A stretch of DNA of 64,000 nucleotides, taken from contig NZ_BCVF01000010.1 in the NCBI RefSeq assembly GCF_001591605.1, positions 40,020 to 104,019 on the forward strand, written 5' to 3'. Of this stretch, positions 8,324 to 16,316 are shown piece after piece. The first letter of the stretch is position 1; the number at the start of each line of letters is the position of its first letter. The DNA comes from Bacillus badius NBRC 15713. GTDB taxonomy: Bacteria; Bacillota; Bacilli; Bacillales; Domibacillaceae. The translations under genes were made by a program, and so were the position numbers. The notes under the pieces were generated by a model that saw only the letters and a program-made list of their open reading frames with translations, searched no databases and was not told where the DNA came from.

Positions 8324-9607
8324 CTACTGTGCTGTTTCTTGTGCTGATGCGCTTTCTTCCATCACCGCGCCTTCCTCCTCTAAATATTCACCTGGACGGA
8401 TCGTTCCGTTGGCACGGTCTTCCTCTTCTAAACGCAGGGCAGTCGGGACGGACAACCAATAAGCAAGCCCGATAGCAATCACACCGGCTGAGATTTTGCC
8501 AATCAAAACAGGCAGGATCAAATTAGGCTGGAAATTAGCGGTGAAAGATAAATGGTCGCCTAACAGAAATGCCGCGCAGACAGCAAAGGAAATGTTGATG
8601 ACCTTATCCTTCGGCCGCATGTAGCGAACGAGCTGGAACATAGCTAATATATTGGCAATTGTGGCAAGCAGACCGGCGCTGCCTGTTGAGCTTAAGCCGA
8701 TTTTTCTTCCGGCTGCTTCCAATGGTGTCGAGGCGTATTTACGAAGCAAGTAGACCATCGGAAACGCCCCGGCCAGCATAATTCCGATATATCCCGCCGT
8801 TTCCAGCGCCCGGAATTGGTCTTCTTTATCAGCCATAATCGGATCAAAGCCCCATACGCCAAATAGCGTTGAGAACAATCCGGTGAAAATTTCCACAATG
8901 GAAAAGACAAGCACTAGCTTAATAGCGGCATCCATTACTTTTCCAAAAATCATAAAGCCGCTGATCATCGCTTTCGGGAAGAACTTAAGCCCGGCGGCAA
9001 TCGCTACCACAAAAATAAGCAAAGGCAGCAGGTTGACTAATATTTTAGCGTAAGACAAAGCAAATTCATAAGTGGAACTGCTCGTCGTATCAATGACGGC
9101 ACGCACCTTTGTATTAAACAAAAGCGTCAAGCAGCTGGCAATAAACGCCCCGATCGGGATCGTTAAGACACCAGACATCACTCCAAGCGCCATATATTTG
9201 TGATCCCTCTTATCAAGCATAGCCAGTCCCATCGGAATCGAGAAAACGATCGTTGCTCCGGCCATATAGCCGACGATCATAGCCATAATCCAGCCCTCAT
9301 ACGTTTCCTTTAACACATTCGCTAATTGGTAGCCCCCCATATCTGTCGCCAGAATGGCGGTAGCGGCAATTGCCGGGTCAGCTCCGAGCGAGTTGAACAA
9401 TGGACCAATAACGGAATCGATAAATTGTGATAAAAATGGAATAGAGGCCATAATCCCGGCAGCCGGAACGAAAATGTGGCCGACGGTATGAAGGCCATTC
9501 ATAAACTCTTTCCCGAGCCCTTCCTCAGGATTGCGGATAGCCGCAAAAGCTCCCAATACGGCACACGTCATAATGATATAGACAACAACATTCCCAATCA
9601 TGCTCAT
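8324..9607 (-). CDS. eutH: Ethanolamine permease EutH
   Basis: Integral membrane protein that brings ethanolamine into the cell. It has about 10-11 hydrophobic segments across 427 residues and EutH-specific stretches such as GHIFVPAAGIMASIPFLSQF, DMGGYQLANVLKETYEGWI and LGDHLSFTANFQPNLI. The last ~30 residues are an acidic hydrophilic tail. The start ATG at 9607 has AGGAGAG at 7 bases. It is the first structural gene after the eutWV regulators, separated by a 120-bp leader that carries a candidate EutV target. Confidence 0.95.
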   Translation of the reverse strand: MSMIGNVVVYIIMTCAVLGAFAAIRNPEEGLGKEFMNGLHTVGHIFVPAAGIMASIPFLSQFIDSVIGPLFNSLGADPAIAATAILATDMGGYQLANVLKETYEGWIMAMIVGYMAGATIVFSIPMGLAMLDKRDHKYMALGVMSGVLTIPIGAFIASCLTLLFNTKVRAVIDTTSSSTYEFALSYAKILVNLLPLLIFVVAIAAGLKFFPKAMISGFMIFGKVMDAAIKLVLVFSIVEIFTGLFSTLFGVWGFDPIMADKEDQFRALETAGYIGIMLAGAFPMVYLLRKYASTPLEAAGRKIGLSSTGSAGLLATIANILAMFQLVRYMRPKDKVINISFAVCAAFLLGDHLSFTANFQPNLILPVLIGKISAGVIAIGLAYWLSVPTALRLEEEDRANGTIRPGEYLEEEGAVMEESASAQETAQ

Positions 9608-9650
9608 ATTACTCTCTCCTTTTCTCGTTTTTTCAAGTAAAATGCAATAA

Positions 9651-9701
9651 AAAACAGACCCCTCCCGCTGGTTTTATCCCATCGTTAAGCGCCTGTGCTT
9701 A
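9651..9701 (-). promoter_or_regulatory. ANTAR-like hairpin and weak terminator in the eutH leader
   Basis: On the minus strand a hairpin with stem UAAGC/GCUUA and hexaloop ACAGGC lies at 9686-9701; A1 and G4 of the loop match the EutV target rule. Downstream (9651-9675) AAAAC-C-AG can pair with CUGUUUU around a G-rich loop, giving a modest hairpin whose 3' side is the U-rich tract. I could not draw a convincing second hexaloop, so the element may be partial. Position between eutV and eutH matches attenuators in other Gram-positive eut operons. Confidence 0.6.
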
Positions 9702-9727
9702 CTTAATTATTCACTTGTCTTTTGAAA

Positions 9728-10297
9728 CTATTTATATTTAGCAATAACCTTTTCGGCTGTTTCATTCATAGACAGCCGGTGCTTCATGCTGAATTTCCGC
9801 ATTCTCTGATAGGCTTCCTCTTCGGAGACGGAGAGATGCTTCATAAGCAGGCCCTTGGCCCGTTCAATGAGCTTCCGCTTTTCCACCTGCTCATTTGCCG
9901 CCGCAACGGCGTCCTGCATCGTCCTCATTTTCGCCGCTTGATTAAGCGCCACTTCCACAGCCGGCAGCAAATTCGCCTCGGATACCGGCTTGACAAGATA
10001 GCCGACCACATTCGCCTGTTTGGACTTTTCAACAAACTCCTTCTGACTGTAGGCGGTGACTAGAATAATTGGTATATCCAGCTTGTCCGAAATGATTTTC
10101 CCCGCCTTCAATCCATTCAGCTTCGGCATCTTAATGTCCATAATAATCAAATCCGGCTTGAGGGCAAAAGCAAGTTCGACCGCTTTCTCCCCATCGCCTG
10201 CTTCTCCAACGACCTCATAGCCGTTATCCTGCAAAATAGAGGAAATATCTAAACGGATAAGCGACTCATCTTCTACCAGCAGAATCCGTTGACCCAT
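9728..10297 (-). CDS. eutV: EutV response regulator with RNA-binding ANTAR domain
   Basis: Two-domain antiterminator that binds paired hexaloop hairpins in eut mRNA when phosphorylated. The receiver domain (1-~120) has the acidic pair at residues 10-11, phospho-acceptor Asp54 in LIIMDIKMP, Thr/Ala in LVTAYSQKE and Lys in GYLVKPVSE. A coiled linker leads to the ANTAR domain (about 130-189; RAKGLLMKHLSVSEEEAYQR and following). Length 189 is the family norm. The start at 10297 has AGGAGG at 9 bases and lies 32 bp inside the end of eutW, so kinase and regulator are coupled. Confidence 0.95.
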   Translation of the reverse strand: MGQRILLVEDESLIRLDISSILQDNGYEVVGEAGDGEKAVELAFALKPDLIIMDIKMPKLNGLKAGKIISDKLDIPIILVTAYSQKEFVEKSKQANVVGYLVKPVSEANLLPAVEVALNQAAKMRTMQDAVAAANEQVEKRKLIERAKGLLMKHLSVSEEEAYQRMRKFSMKHRLSMNETAEKVIAKYK

Positions 10298-11726
10298 ATT
10301 CTTTGACTCCCTCCTGCTCCAGTGTAAATGAAACGATGACAGTCGTTCCTTGTGAGGAAGATCCGATGTAATATTCTCCCGATAAATCGTGTTCGATGAG
10401 GTTTTTGACGATATCCAGCCCCAGTGACCGCTTCGCTTCCTTTTTCATCCCGGTGCCATTATCAGCGACGGTCAAGGTCACCTTGCTCTTCTCCCGCTTA
10501 AACGTTACATCTACGGCTCCGGCAGGACGATTGTGAAACGCATGCTTAATTGAATTTTGCACCAATTCATTGACTACAAGCGCAATCGAGACAGCCTTTT
10601 TGGAATCAGCCAAAATCGGCTCGCCGCGGCAGCTAAACTGCAGGTCAAGCTGCTCGCTATGGCTGTTCTGGATGATCATTTGGGCAATTTTGTTCGACAA
10701 GCTGACAATATCGACCTCATCATCATCGATATTGTCATTGGCCAGAATGATTTCATAGACAGAAGCGATGCTCAGCACCCGGTTCAAGCTGTCTGTCAGG
10801 TAGCCGCGGCTTTCTTCCGACACGCCTTTTCTGATCTGCAGCCGCAAAAGGCTCGCCACCGCCTGCAAATTATTTTTGACCCGGTGATGAATTTCACGGA
10901 TCACGACCGATTTAACGACGAGCTCTCTTTCTTTCATGCGCAAATCAGTCACATCACGGATGAGGATGAGCATGCCGGTCACCTGATCCTGTTTGTAGAT
11001 ATCCACTTTTTTCACTTCCAAAAAGAATCTCGACACTTGAATTTCTTCAATGACAAGATCCTTCCTCGAATGAATGACCGGTTTGATAAAGGGCATCACT
11101 TCCTCCGCCGGCTTTCCCTCGCAAGGTCCGAGATTATACACCTCGGCAATGAAGGTTTTTGCTGAGGGGTTTGCATATACAATTTCCATCGAGGAATCAA
11201 TCAGGATAAAGTGCTCTTTCATGATATCCGATAAGGCTGGACGCTCCTGGTCGGTGGAAAAAAACAGCTCCCACAGCATTTCCGTAGCCGGAGAAAGCGA
11301 TTTCATTTTTTGTATCTCCCGCGGATCATGCTCTTCCTTAATAAGCGTTCCAATCACCTGATCCTTGTCATTCTTAATGGGCGTGACGCTTTGCTTAACG
11401 AAAATCCCCCGCTGTGTCACGGCCTTATTAAAGAGAACGCTTTTTCCTGCCCGCAAGGAGAGAAATACGCTAGGTTCAAATTGCTCGTAAACAACCGTTC
11501 CAACATACGGCTCGTAATAAAGCGTTTCACCGCTAGAAGGAGAGGCTTCCGCTACGACGATGGCATTTGTAGGCTCTCTCATCGGACAATCAATAAATAC
11601 GTTCGCCCCGGTTAAATCAGCAATTAACTGCAGCTGCCGTGATACTTGCTCAATCTTTTCGATCTCCCGCTCACTTAGCGACGTATGTTCCCGGCACAGC
11701 CGGCTCACTTGAGAACAGTTTAACAA
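10266..11726 (-). CDS. eutW: EutW sensor histidine kinase
   Basis: Cytoplasmic sensor kinase that phosphorylates EutV in response to ethanolamine. The N-terminal ~150 residues match the H_kinase_N (GAF-like) domain typical of ANTAR partners, followed by a PAS-like region (~170-260), a HisKA_2 phosphotransfer helix REIHHRVKNNLQAVASLL with the phospho-His at about 280-281, and an HATPase domain with NELVQNSIKHAF and DNGTGM. There are no membrane segments. The start is TTG at 11726 with AGGG about 11 bases upstream; the rare start is the least certain part, since no nearer in-frame ATG exists. A sigma-A promoter lies 60 bp upstream. Confidence 0.92.
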   Translation of the reverse strand: MLNCSQVSRLCREHTSLSEREIEKIEQVSRQLQLIADLTGANVFIDCPMREPTNAIVVAEASPSSGETLYYEPYVGTVVYEQFEPSVFLSLRAGKSVLFNKAVTQRGIFVKQSVTPIKNDKDQVIGTLIKEEHDPREIQKMKSLSPATEMLWELFFSTDQERPALSDIMKEHFILIDSSMEIVYANPSAKTFIAEVYNLGPCEGKPAEEVMPFIKPVIHSRKDLVIEEIQVSRFFLEVKKVDIYKQDQVTGMLILIRDVTDLRMKERELVVKSVVIREIHHRVKNNLQAVASLLRLQIRKGVSEESRGYLTDSLNRVLSIASVYEIILANDNIDDDEVDIVSLSNKIAQMIIQNSHSEQLDLQFSCRGEPILADSKKAVSIALVVNELVQNSIKHAFHNRPAGAVDVTFKREKSKVTLTVADNGTGMKKEAKRSLGLDIVKNLIEHDLSGEYYIGSSSQGTTVIVSFTLEQEGVKEYGSTDSAGRR

Positions 11727-11783
11727 TAGAACACAACCCTCTATCCCTTTGAATATTTATAAAATTCAAAAATTATTATCCAC

Positions 11784-11813
11784 AGTATAGTGGAAAAACA
11801 ACTTATATGTCAA
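11784..11813 (-). promoter_or_regulatory. Sigma-A promoter of the eutWV/eut operon
   Basis: On the minus strand TTGACA (11808-11813) is followed after 18 bases by TATACT (11784-11789). This is a near-consensus vegetative promoter about 60 bp upstream of the eutW TTG start. The -10 box lies inside a small palindrome (CCAC..GTGG) that could be an operator. No B12 riboswitch box was recognised in the region. Confidence 0.75.
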
Positions 11814-12039
11814 TCATCCGTTTCAAAAACTGTCGAATCATCACTTATTTTTTTTAATGGCTTTCCCGTTTGCGGACAAGCTTCTGCCTTTTGTCTCCAT
11901 ACAGATAGTTTTGTCGAAACATTCACTATCCCTTTTGTTCTTTTATCTTTTCGACAATAGCGGCAACTGATCATTTTATATTATTTTAAGGGAAATAAAG
12001 TAAATTATTCCTTCTTATTCAGATTGGATGATAACAGCA
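11814..12039. other. Gene-free stretch upstream of the eut promoter
   Basis: About 225 bp between the eut promoter and the merR terminator. It is AT-rich, has no open frame with a ribosome binding site, and no clear hairpin beyond short T runs. I see no cobalamin riboswitch or second ANTAR site in it. Confidence 0.5.
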
Positions 12040-12088
12040 AAAAAGAGCCGACCCCAAAAGCCCTGAAAATGACTTGTGGGGTCGGCCT
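12040..12088 (-). terminator. Intrinsic terminator after the MerR gene
   Basis: A perfect 10-bp inverted repeat GCCGACCCCA (12047-12056) and TGGGGTCGGC (12077-12086) with a 20-base loop. On the minus strand it ends in CUCUUUUUU. It separates the B12-binding MerR gene from the eut operon, so the two are transcribed independently. Confidence 0.9.
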
Positions 12089-12120
12089 TAAAACCGTCTG
12101 CTCAGAAACAAGGGGCGCGT

Positions 12121-13035
12121 TCAGTCGCCGTCTCTTATTTCCCCGACTGATCCGACGATTCGAATGGCTTGCAGCGGCTTGCCTGATGCATATTGAACGG
12201 CGCCAGCGCCGCCGATATAAAAGTCGATGTGCCGGTTGTCGTCAGCAAACTGATCCAGCCTTTCCAGAAGGTAAGGATCTTTTTCAAAAGGAATCGTTGT
12301 TGTGGCCGAAAGCAGCACCTTTGCCGGACGCAGCTTTTGAACGAGCTGCTCGATCGAACCCGGTGCAGGCGAAGCGCCTATCAAGGTCGTTTTCCAGCCT
12401 TTGATCATGAAGTGGAGCAGCAAAAGATGCACCGGCACTTCATGCTGTTCATGAGGAAGACAGGCTCCGACAACAAGCGGGGCTTCCTCCCGGCATTTGT
12501 AGTTGCGCCGGATTTGCACGAGAAAATCGCGTACAGCCAGGCTGGAGAGAGATTCCTGGTACTCATCCCATTCTCCCCTTTCCCAGCGGCTGCCGACCTC
12601 TTTTAAAAAGGGGGCAACGACCGATTGAACAAATGCCTCCAATCCTAATGAATGATACGCTTGCTGCAAAAGAAGGGTGATTTCCAGCTCATCACAGCGG
12701 GCGGCCTGCTGCAGAAGCTTTAACACATATTCATTCATCTCCTCCTGGCGGCGGACCGGCTCCTGGACAGGAGTGATTTTCCTCTCAGGCTGTTCTGCCT
12801 TCTCCTTCACCATCATAACTGCCTGTTTAACAGAATGCCCTTGTGCAGACAATTCTTTAACTGTTAACAGTGTATTAATATCTTTCTCGCTGTAAATACG
12901 ATATCCGTTATCCAGACGCTGCGGCTGCACCAATGCATATCGCTCTTCCCATTTTCGTATTAATTGCTTAGAGATGCCCGTAATCTCAGCGACTTGCTGA
13001 ATATAGTACATTCCGTTGGCATGAGACTGATCCAT
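12121..13035 (-). CDS. MerR-family regulator with B12-binding domain (CarH/LitR-like)
   Basis: DNA-binding regulator of 304 residues. Residues 9-75 are a MerR winged helix (MYYIQQVAEITGISKQLIRK, then NGYRIYSEKDI). Residues ~100-180 form the helical bundle of cobalamin photoreceptors, and 186-304 a Rossmann-like B12-binding domain. CarH contacts are only partly kept. The lower ligand is present as His198 in HEQHEVP, but the Wx9EH motif reads W151...E161-S162, and the residue after the Trp is Glu152, not the His that makes the light-state bis-His adduct. ATG 13035 is preferred since AAGGAGG lies 8 bases before it; a longer frame would begin within that site. It neighbours the AdoCbl-dependent eut operon but has its own terminator. 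Confidence 0.88.
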   Translation of the reverse strand: MDQSHANGMYYIQQVAEITGISKQLIRKWEERYALVQPQRLDNGYRIYSEKDINTLLTVKELSAQGHSVKQAVMMVKEKAEQPERKITPVQEPVRRQEEMNEYVLKLLQQAARCDELEITLLLQQAYHSLGLEAFVQSVVAPFLKEVGSRWERGEWDEYQESLSSLAVRDFLVQIRRNYKCREEAPLVVGACLPHEQHEVPVHLLLLHFMIKGWKTTLIGASPAPGSIEQLVQKLRPAKVLLSATTTIPFEKDPYLLERLDQFADDNRHIDFYIGGAGAVQYASGKPLQAIRIVGSVGEIRDGD

Positions 13036-13110
13036 AGTTTTCCTCCTTCTAAGCAAAGGATCACTATTGCCCGAATATTTTTACGCACTTAGTATATCGT
13101 ATCCTTATTT

Positions 13111-13124
13111 TTTGTACAATGTTT
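13111..13124 (-). promoter_or_regulatory. Candidate MerR/CarH-type operator copy 1
   Basis: The 14-mer TTTGTACAATGTTT (plus strand) lies 76 bp upstream of the merR start and is repeated exactly at 14700-14713. On the minus strand it supplies TTGTAC as the -35 of a promoter whose -10 TATACT lies 17 bases on. TTGTACAA fits the nTnTACAn half-site reported for CarH, so autoregulation is plausible. Confidence 0.5.
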
Positions 13125-13207
13125 CACCAATAAGTTTAGACAATTGCTTGACGTTCTGAACGGAGTTTGCTATGAATATTGAAAAATAGCAGAGAACAGG
13201 AGGACCT

Positions 13208-13657
13208 ATGTTGATTGCTGATAAAAGAAAGGTAGCAAAAGCAGGCTGGTACGGATTGATCGCCGGCATTATTCTATCCATCGTCTTTAAGCTCATTGAA
13301 CAAATCACTCAAGTAAAAGTGTATACGCTGCTGCTGAATGTCGATTACATCCCGATCATTAACCGGTACTACTTTCCGGAAATAATAGAAGTGTCCTTTC
13401 ACTTGGTGGTGTCTATCTTATTAAGTATGGTTCTGTTAGCTGTCCTTCAGCATGAGCGGGTGACAACAGGGGGGCACATTCTCGCCTGGTGCACGGCGAT
13501 TTGCACATTGATCGGCCTGCTTCTTTTCCCGACAACGGCTTTATCTGACCGCACACCTGCTGTCACCAGCATTCCGGCTTTATCTTATTGGCTGGCCGGA
13601 CATGCGCTCTACGGGCTTGTATTGGGCTTCTTATTTAAACGGGACCGTCAACTTTGA
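13208..13657 (+). CDS. Four-helix membrane protein of unknown function
   Basis: A 149-residue protein with four hydrophobic segments (about residues 14-30, 58-80, 88-105 and 125-143) and a basic C-terminus (FKRDRQL). AGGAGG lies 6 bases before the ATG at 13208, and TTGACG-17-TATGAA upstream is a possible promoter. It is divergent from the B12-binding MerR gene and may be its target. I do not recognise the family with confidence; it resembles uncharacterised YqhR/YagU-like Bacillus membrane proteins only in general layout. Confidence 0.8.
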   Translation: MLIADKRKVAKAGWYGLIAGIILSIVFKLIEQITQVKVYTLLLNVDYIPIINRYYFPEIIEVSFHLVVSILLSMVLLAVLQHERVTTGGHILAWCTAICTLIGLLLFPTTALSDRTPAVTSIPALSYWLAGHALYGLVLGFLFKRDRQL

Positions 13658-13668
13658 CAAATGCACGG

Positions 13669-14646
13669 CTAGAACGGAGCGGGCTTTCCGAATAAATATC
13701 CTTGAAAGAGCTGATAGCCGCTGTTTCTTAACCAGGTGAAATCTTCCCGCTCCTCCACTCCCTCGGCAAGGGGCACGGCCCCAACATTCAGCGCAGCCTG
13801 CAAAATGGCTTCAGCAGCCCGCTGTTTGCCGGGGTCTTCGGCTATGCCGTGCGCATACTTCCTATCCAGCTTCATATAGTGCGGGGCGATTTCTTCCAGC
13901 ATGTCCACGGTGCTAAACCCTTCTCCAACATCATCAAGCGCGTAATGAAACCCCTTCTCCTTGTAATACATTAATATTTTTTTCAAATGCTCAACGTCGT
14001 CCACTTCTTCTGTTTCCACTACCTCGAATACAAATTGCGACGGGGCGATTCCAAGCTCATTGGCCAGGCGAACCGTCGATTTCAAGCAATGCTCCGGCGA
14101 GTAAATGGATGTGGGAATAAAGTTAATAAAGACCTTTCCCTCCAGTTGTGCCGCACTGCGGACAGCTGCCATTCGGCACATGCGGTCAAGCGCATACAGG
14201 TGGTTCCTGCGTTTAGCTGCAGCGAACGCCTGCGCCGGGGAAATGATTTCGCCGGATTTTCCATGAAACCGGGCGAGGATTTCATGAGCAACTATTTGTT
14301 CCTCCTTGTCCACAATCGGCTGCTTATAACAAATAACAGCCTGATCGGCAATCACCTCATCAATCCATTGCGACTCGATCACCTGCGGCAAATCATGAAT
14401 AGGACGCCAGCCGGAAGAATCGGTGCGAAAGGAAAGCTGCTCAGCCTCCAGGTGATCGATCAGAAAGTCGTACAATCCGGCCGCCCCGGCTTCTTTGACC
14501 ACCGCCATTTCCTTTCGGGAATAAACAAGCCTCCCGCTTTTCTCCAAATCGGCCACCACTTGCGGAAAATGCGTAAGATTCTTTTCTCCTGAAAAACGGA
14601 TATAATAACGCAGATCTGATAGCTGACATGCCTGACAATGAACCAT
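13669..14646 (-). CDS. EAL-domain cyclic-di-GMP phosphodiesterase
   Basis: Predicted to hydrolyse cyclic di-GMP. The EAL domain spans about residues 95-325 and keeps the expected residues: EILAR (the EAL signature), FINFIPTS (Asn), FEVVETEE (Glu), ALDDVGEGFST (Asp-Asp), MKLDRKY (Lys), AEGVEE (Glu) and FQGYLFGKP (Gln). The loop motif is DDVGEGFS where DDFGTGYS is commonest. The first 90 residues are a separate uncharacterised region starting MVHCQACQ, a CxxC that could bind metal. It is soluble. ATG 14646 has AGGAGG at 8 bases. It is convergent with the 13208 gene and divergent from hemAT. Confidence 0.9.
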   Translation of the reverse strand: MVHCQACQLSDLRYYIRFSGEKNLTHFPQVVADLEKSGRLVYSRKEMAVVKEAGAAGLYDFLIDHLEAEQLSFRTDSSGWRPIHDLPQVIESQWIDEVIADQAVICYKQPIVDKEEQIVAHEILARFHGKSGEIISPAQAFAAAKRRNHLYALDRMCRMAAVRSAAQLEGKVFINFIPTSIYSPEHCLKSTVRLANELGIAPSQFVFEVVETEEVDDVEHLKKILMYYKEKGFHYALDDVGEGFSTVDMLEEIAPHYMKLDRKYAHGIAEDPGKQRAAEAILQAALNVGAVPLAEGVEEREDFTWLRNSGYQLFQGYLFGKPAPF

Positions 14647-14699
14647 AAGTATCCCTCCTGCTTTTAGGTCTTATGTATTAGGATAAAGGATCATCAATC

Positions 14700-14713
14700 T
14701 TTGTACAATGTTT
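14700..14713. promoter_or_regulatory. Candidate MerR/CarH-type operator copy 2
   Basis: Exact second copy of the 14-mer TTTGTACAATGTTT, 54 bp upstream of the EAL gene. A further TTGTACA lies at 14724-14730, directly before the hemAT -35. On the minus strand TTGTAC-17-TATCCT could be the EAL promoter. Two half-sites between divergent genes suggest shared control. Confidence 0.5.
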
Positions 14714-14736
14714 TATAAAAAAAGTTGTACATATAT

Positions 14737-14765
14737 TTGACAAAGCCATCAATTCTTGCTATTAA
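14737..14765 (+). promoter_or_regulatory. Probable hemAT promoter
   Basis: TTGACA (14737-14742), a 17-base spacer and TATTAA (14760-14765) with TG two bases before the -10. It lies 40 bp upstream of the hemAT start, beside a TTGTACA half-site. Confidence 0.6.
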
Positions 14766-14804
14766 TGAATCAAGAAGAAGACTCTAAAACGGGAGAGATG
14801 AACA

Positions 14805-16115
14805 TTGAATACACTCTTTAAGTGGAAGCAAACTAGGAAAGAAGAACCATCTGTCTCAGAATTATCAATCACTAAAATACCAACGGTTGATTTACATACA
14901 TACCCGGAATTAAAAACACAAATGGAATTAATTCATTTAACAAAACAGGATTTGGCCTTCGCGCACGCTCTTCAGTCTGTCGTCAGCCGCCATCGCGATG
15001 AAATTGTCTCTGTTTTTTATGATAGAGTGCTAGCCGTCCCCTCTCTTCGCCGCATTATTGAGGAACGCAGCGAAGTAGGCCGGCTCAAACAAACATTAGC
15101 CACTTACCTGATCAGCATGTTTGACGGAAACATCGACGAACCCTCTATCCAAAAACGCATGCAAGTAGCACGAATGCACTTTAAAATCGGCCTGCAGCCT
15201 AAATGGTATATGGGTACCTTTCAACAAATACAGGAAGTCATTATTCAGCTGGCGATCAAAGAAAAACCGTTTAACAGCATGCCGGAGCGGACCATGACAA
15301 CAGTGGCCAAGCTGATCAATTTTGAAATGCAAATTGTGCTGGAGGAGTATGAGAAAGCCCATCTGCGTTTAAGGGAAGAGCAATATGAGAAAGTCAAAGC
15401 GGAGCTGAAAAGTAAAATTTCTTCGATTAGTGAGGATCTAACCGGACTGGCGGAAGAAACGAGCCTTTCTGTCGAACAGGTGGACCGGCATGCGGGTGAG
15501 ATCAGCGCAAGCATCCACTCTAACGTGAAAAATGTCAGACAAATCCAGCTAGATGCAGCCGATGGATTTGATATGGTACAGCATATGCAATCCCATATGC
15601 AGTTTATTGCCGGGAGCACTGACCAGCTCGGCAACATTATAGGCGAACTCAAAAAATCCTCTGACCAGATCACCAGCATTGTCGCGATGGTCAACCAAAT
15701 AGCTGAACAAACCAATCTGCTGGCGCTCAATGCCTCCATTGAAGCGGCACGGGCGGGCGTACACGGCAATGGCTTTGCTGTTGTTGCCCAGGAGGTTCGC
15801 AAGCTGGCCCAGCAGGCAAAGCAGTCTGTTGAACAAATTACCTCGCTTGTTCATAATTCAGCTTCATTAACGGACGAGGCCGTCAGCACGACCGCTGATG
15901 TCAAACAAAAAGTCGCACTCGGCTTGGAAAACTCGGCCGACACACAAAACAAGTTTCACCAGATTCTTTCAGCGATTAACCAAAATGACCAGCACATCAA
16001 CCGTGTGGAAGGCGATGTCAATGAGCTCGTCCAAGTCATCCAGGCCATTAGCGGAGACACCCGTCAAGTGGCTGAAACAGCAGACAGCCTTTATCAAACG
16101 GCTAGTATGCTATAA
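14805..16115 (+). CDS. hemAT: HemAT heme-based aerotaxis transducer
   Basis: Soluble oxygen-sensing chemoreceptor: an N-terminal globin-coupled sensor domain (about 25-185) joined to a methyl-accepting signalling domain (about 200-436). The proximal heme ligand is His125 in [16 protein letters not shown], and Tyr72 matches the heme-pocket Tyr of B. subtilis HemAT. The signalling hairpin tip reads [20 protein letters not shown]. No membrane segments are present. Length 436 is close to the 432 of B. subtilis. The start is TTG at 14805 with GGGAGAG at 7 bases; the ATG at 14799 is in another frame and opens only a seven-codon frame. Confidence 0.95.
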   Translation: MNTLFKWKQTRKEEPSVSELSITKIPTVDLHTYPELKTQMELIHLTKQDLAFAHALQSVVSRHRDEIVSVFYDRVLAVPSLRRIIEERSEVGRLKQTLATYLISMFDGNIDEPSIQKRMQVARMHFKIGLQPKWYMGTFQQIQEVIIQLAIKEKPFNSMPERTMTTVAKLINFEMQIVLEEYEKAHLRLREEQYEKVKAELKSKISSISEDLTGLAEETSLSVEQVDRHAGEISASIHSNVKNVRQIQLDAADGFDMVQHMQSHMQFIAGSTDQLGNIIGELKKSSDQITSIVAMVNQIAEQTNLLALNASIEAARAGVHGNGFAVVAQEVRKLAQQAKQSVEQITSLVHNSASLTDEAVSTTADVKQKVALGLENSADTQNKFHQILSAINQNDQHINRVEGDVNELVQVIQAISGDTRQVAETADSLYQTASML

Positions 16116-16118
16116 AAT

Positions 16119-16148
16119 AATCCCATCCTTCGCATGAAGGATGGGATT
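16119..16148. terminator. Hairpin after hemAT, probably bidirectional
   Basis: A perfect 13-bp inverted repeat (AATCCCATCCTTC / GAAGGATGGGATT) with loop GCAT, 3 bp after the hemAT stop. The T tract is poor, but position between convergent hemAT and the MFS gene supports a terminator. Confidence 0.7.
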
Positions 16149-16169
16149 GGGCAGATTGTGGTGTGGTGT

Positions 16170-16270
16170 GTGCATATTTGATCGGGTTGCGCGCATATTT
16201 TGGTCTGTTGCGCGCATATTCGACAACTTTGCGTGCATATTTGAAGCGATTGCGCGCATATTCCACAAAG
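16170..16270. repeat. 21-bp tandem repeat, five units, between convergent genes
   Basis: The core TTGCGCGCATATT recurs every 21 bp through about five imperfect units, with variable 8-base tails. On the minus strand the frame is open and would give seven-residue repeats with the pattern NMRATxS, but the 66-codon frame has no ribosome binding site and no ATG context. It lies in the gap between hemAT and the MFS gene. Confidence 0.8.
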
Positions 16271-16316
16271 TCAACGATATTTCCCGGGAAACCGCGCGCT
16301 GATTCAACAATTTCCC

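Noticed and set aside
11727..12039. Cobalamin riboswitch before the eut operon
   Set aside because: Expected from Enterococcus and Listeria eut control, but no B12 box or matching structure could be found here.
1..13035. Absence of eutT, eutD and eutQ as evidence of an incomplete operon
   Set aside because: The operon runs off the left edge, so the missing genes may lie outside the window.
16170..16270. CRISPR array
   Set aside because: Units are only 21 bp long with 8-base variable tails, far too short for repeat plus spacer, and there are no cas genes.
16110..16310. 66-codon minus-strand frame over the 21-bp repeat as a protein gene
   Set aside because: No ribosome binding site at its start, and its 3' end overlaps the hemAT terminator hairpin; treated as a DNA repeat.
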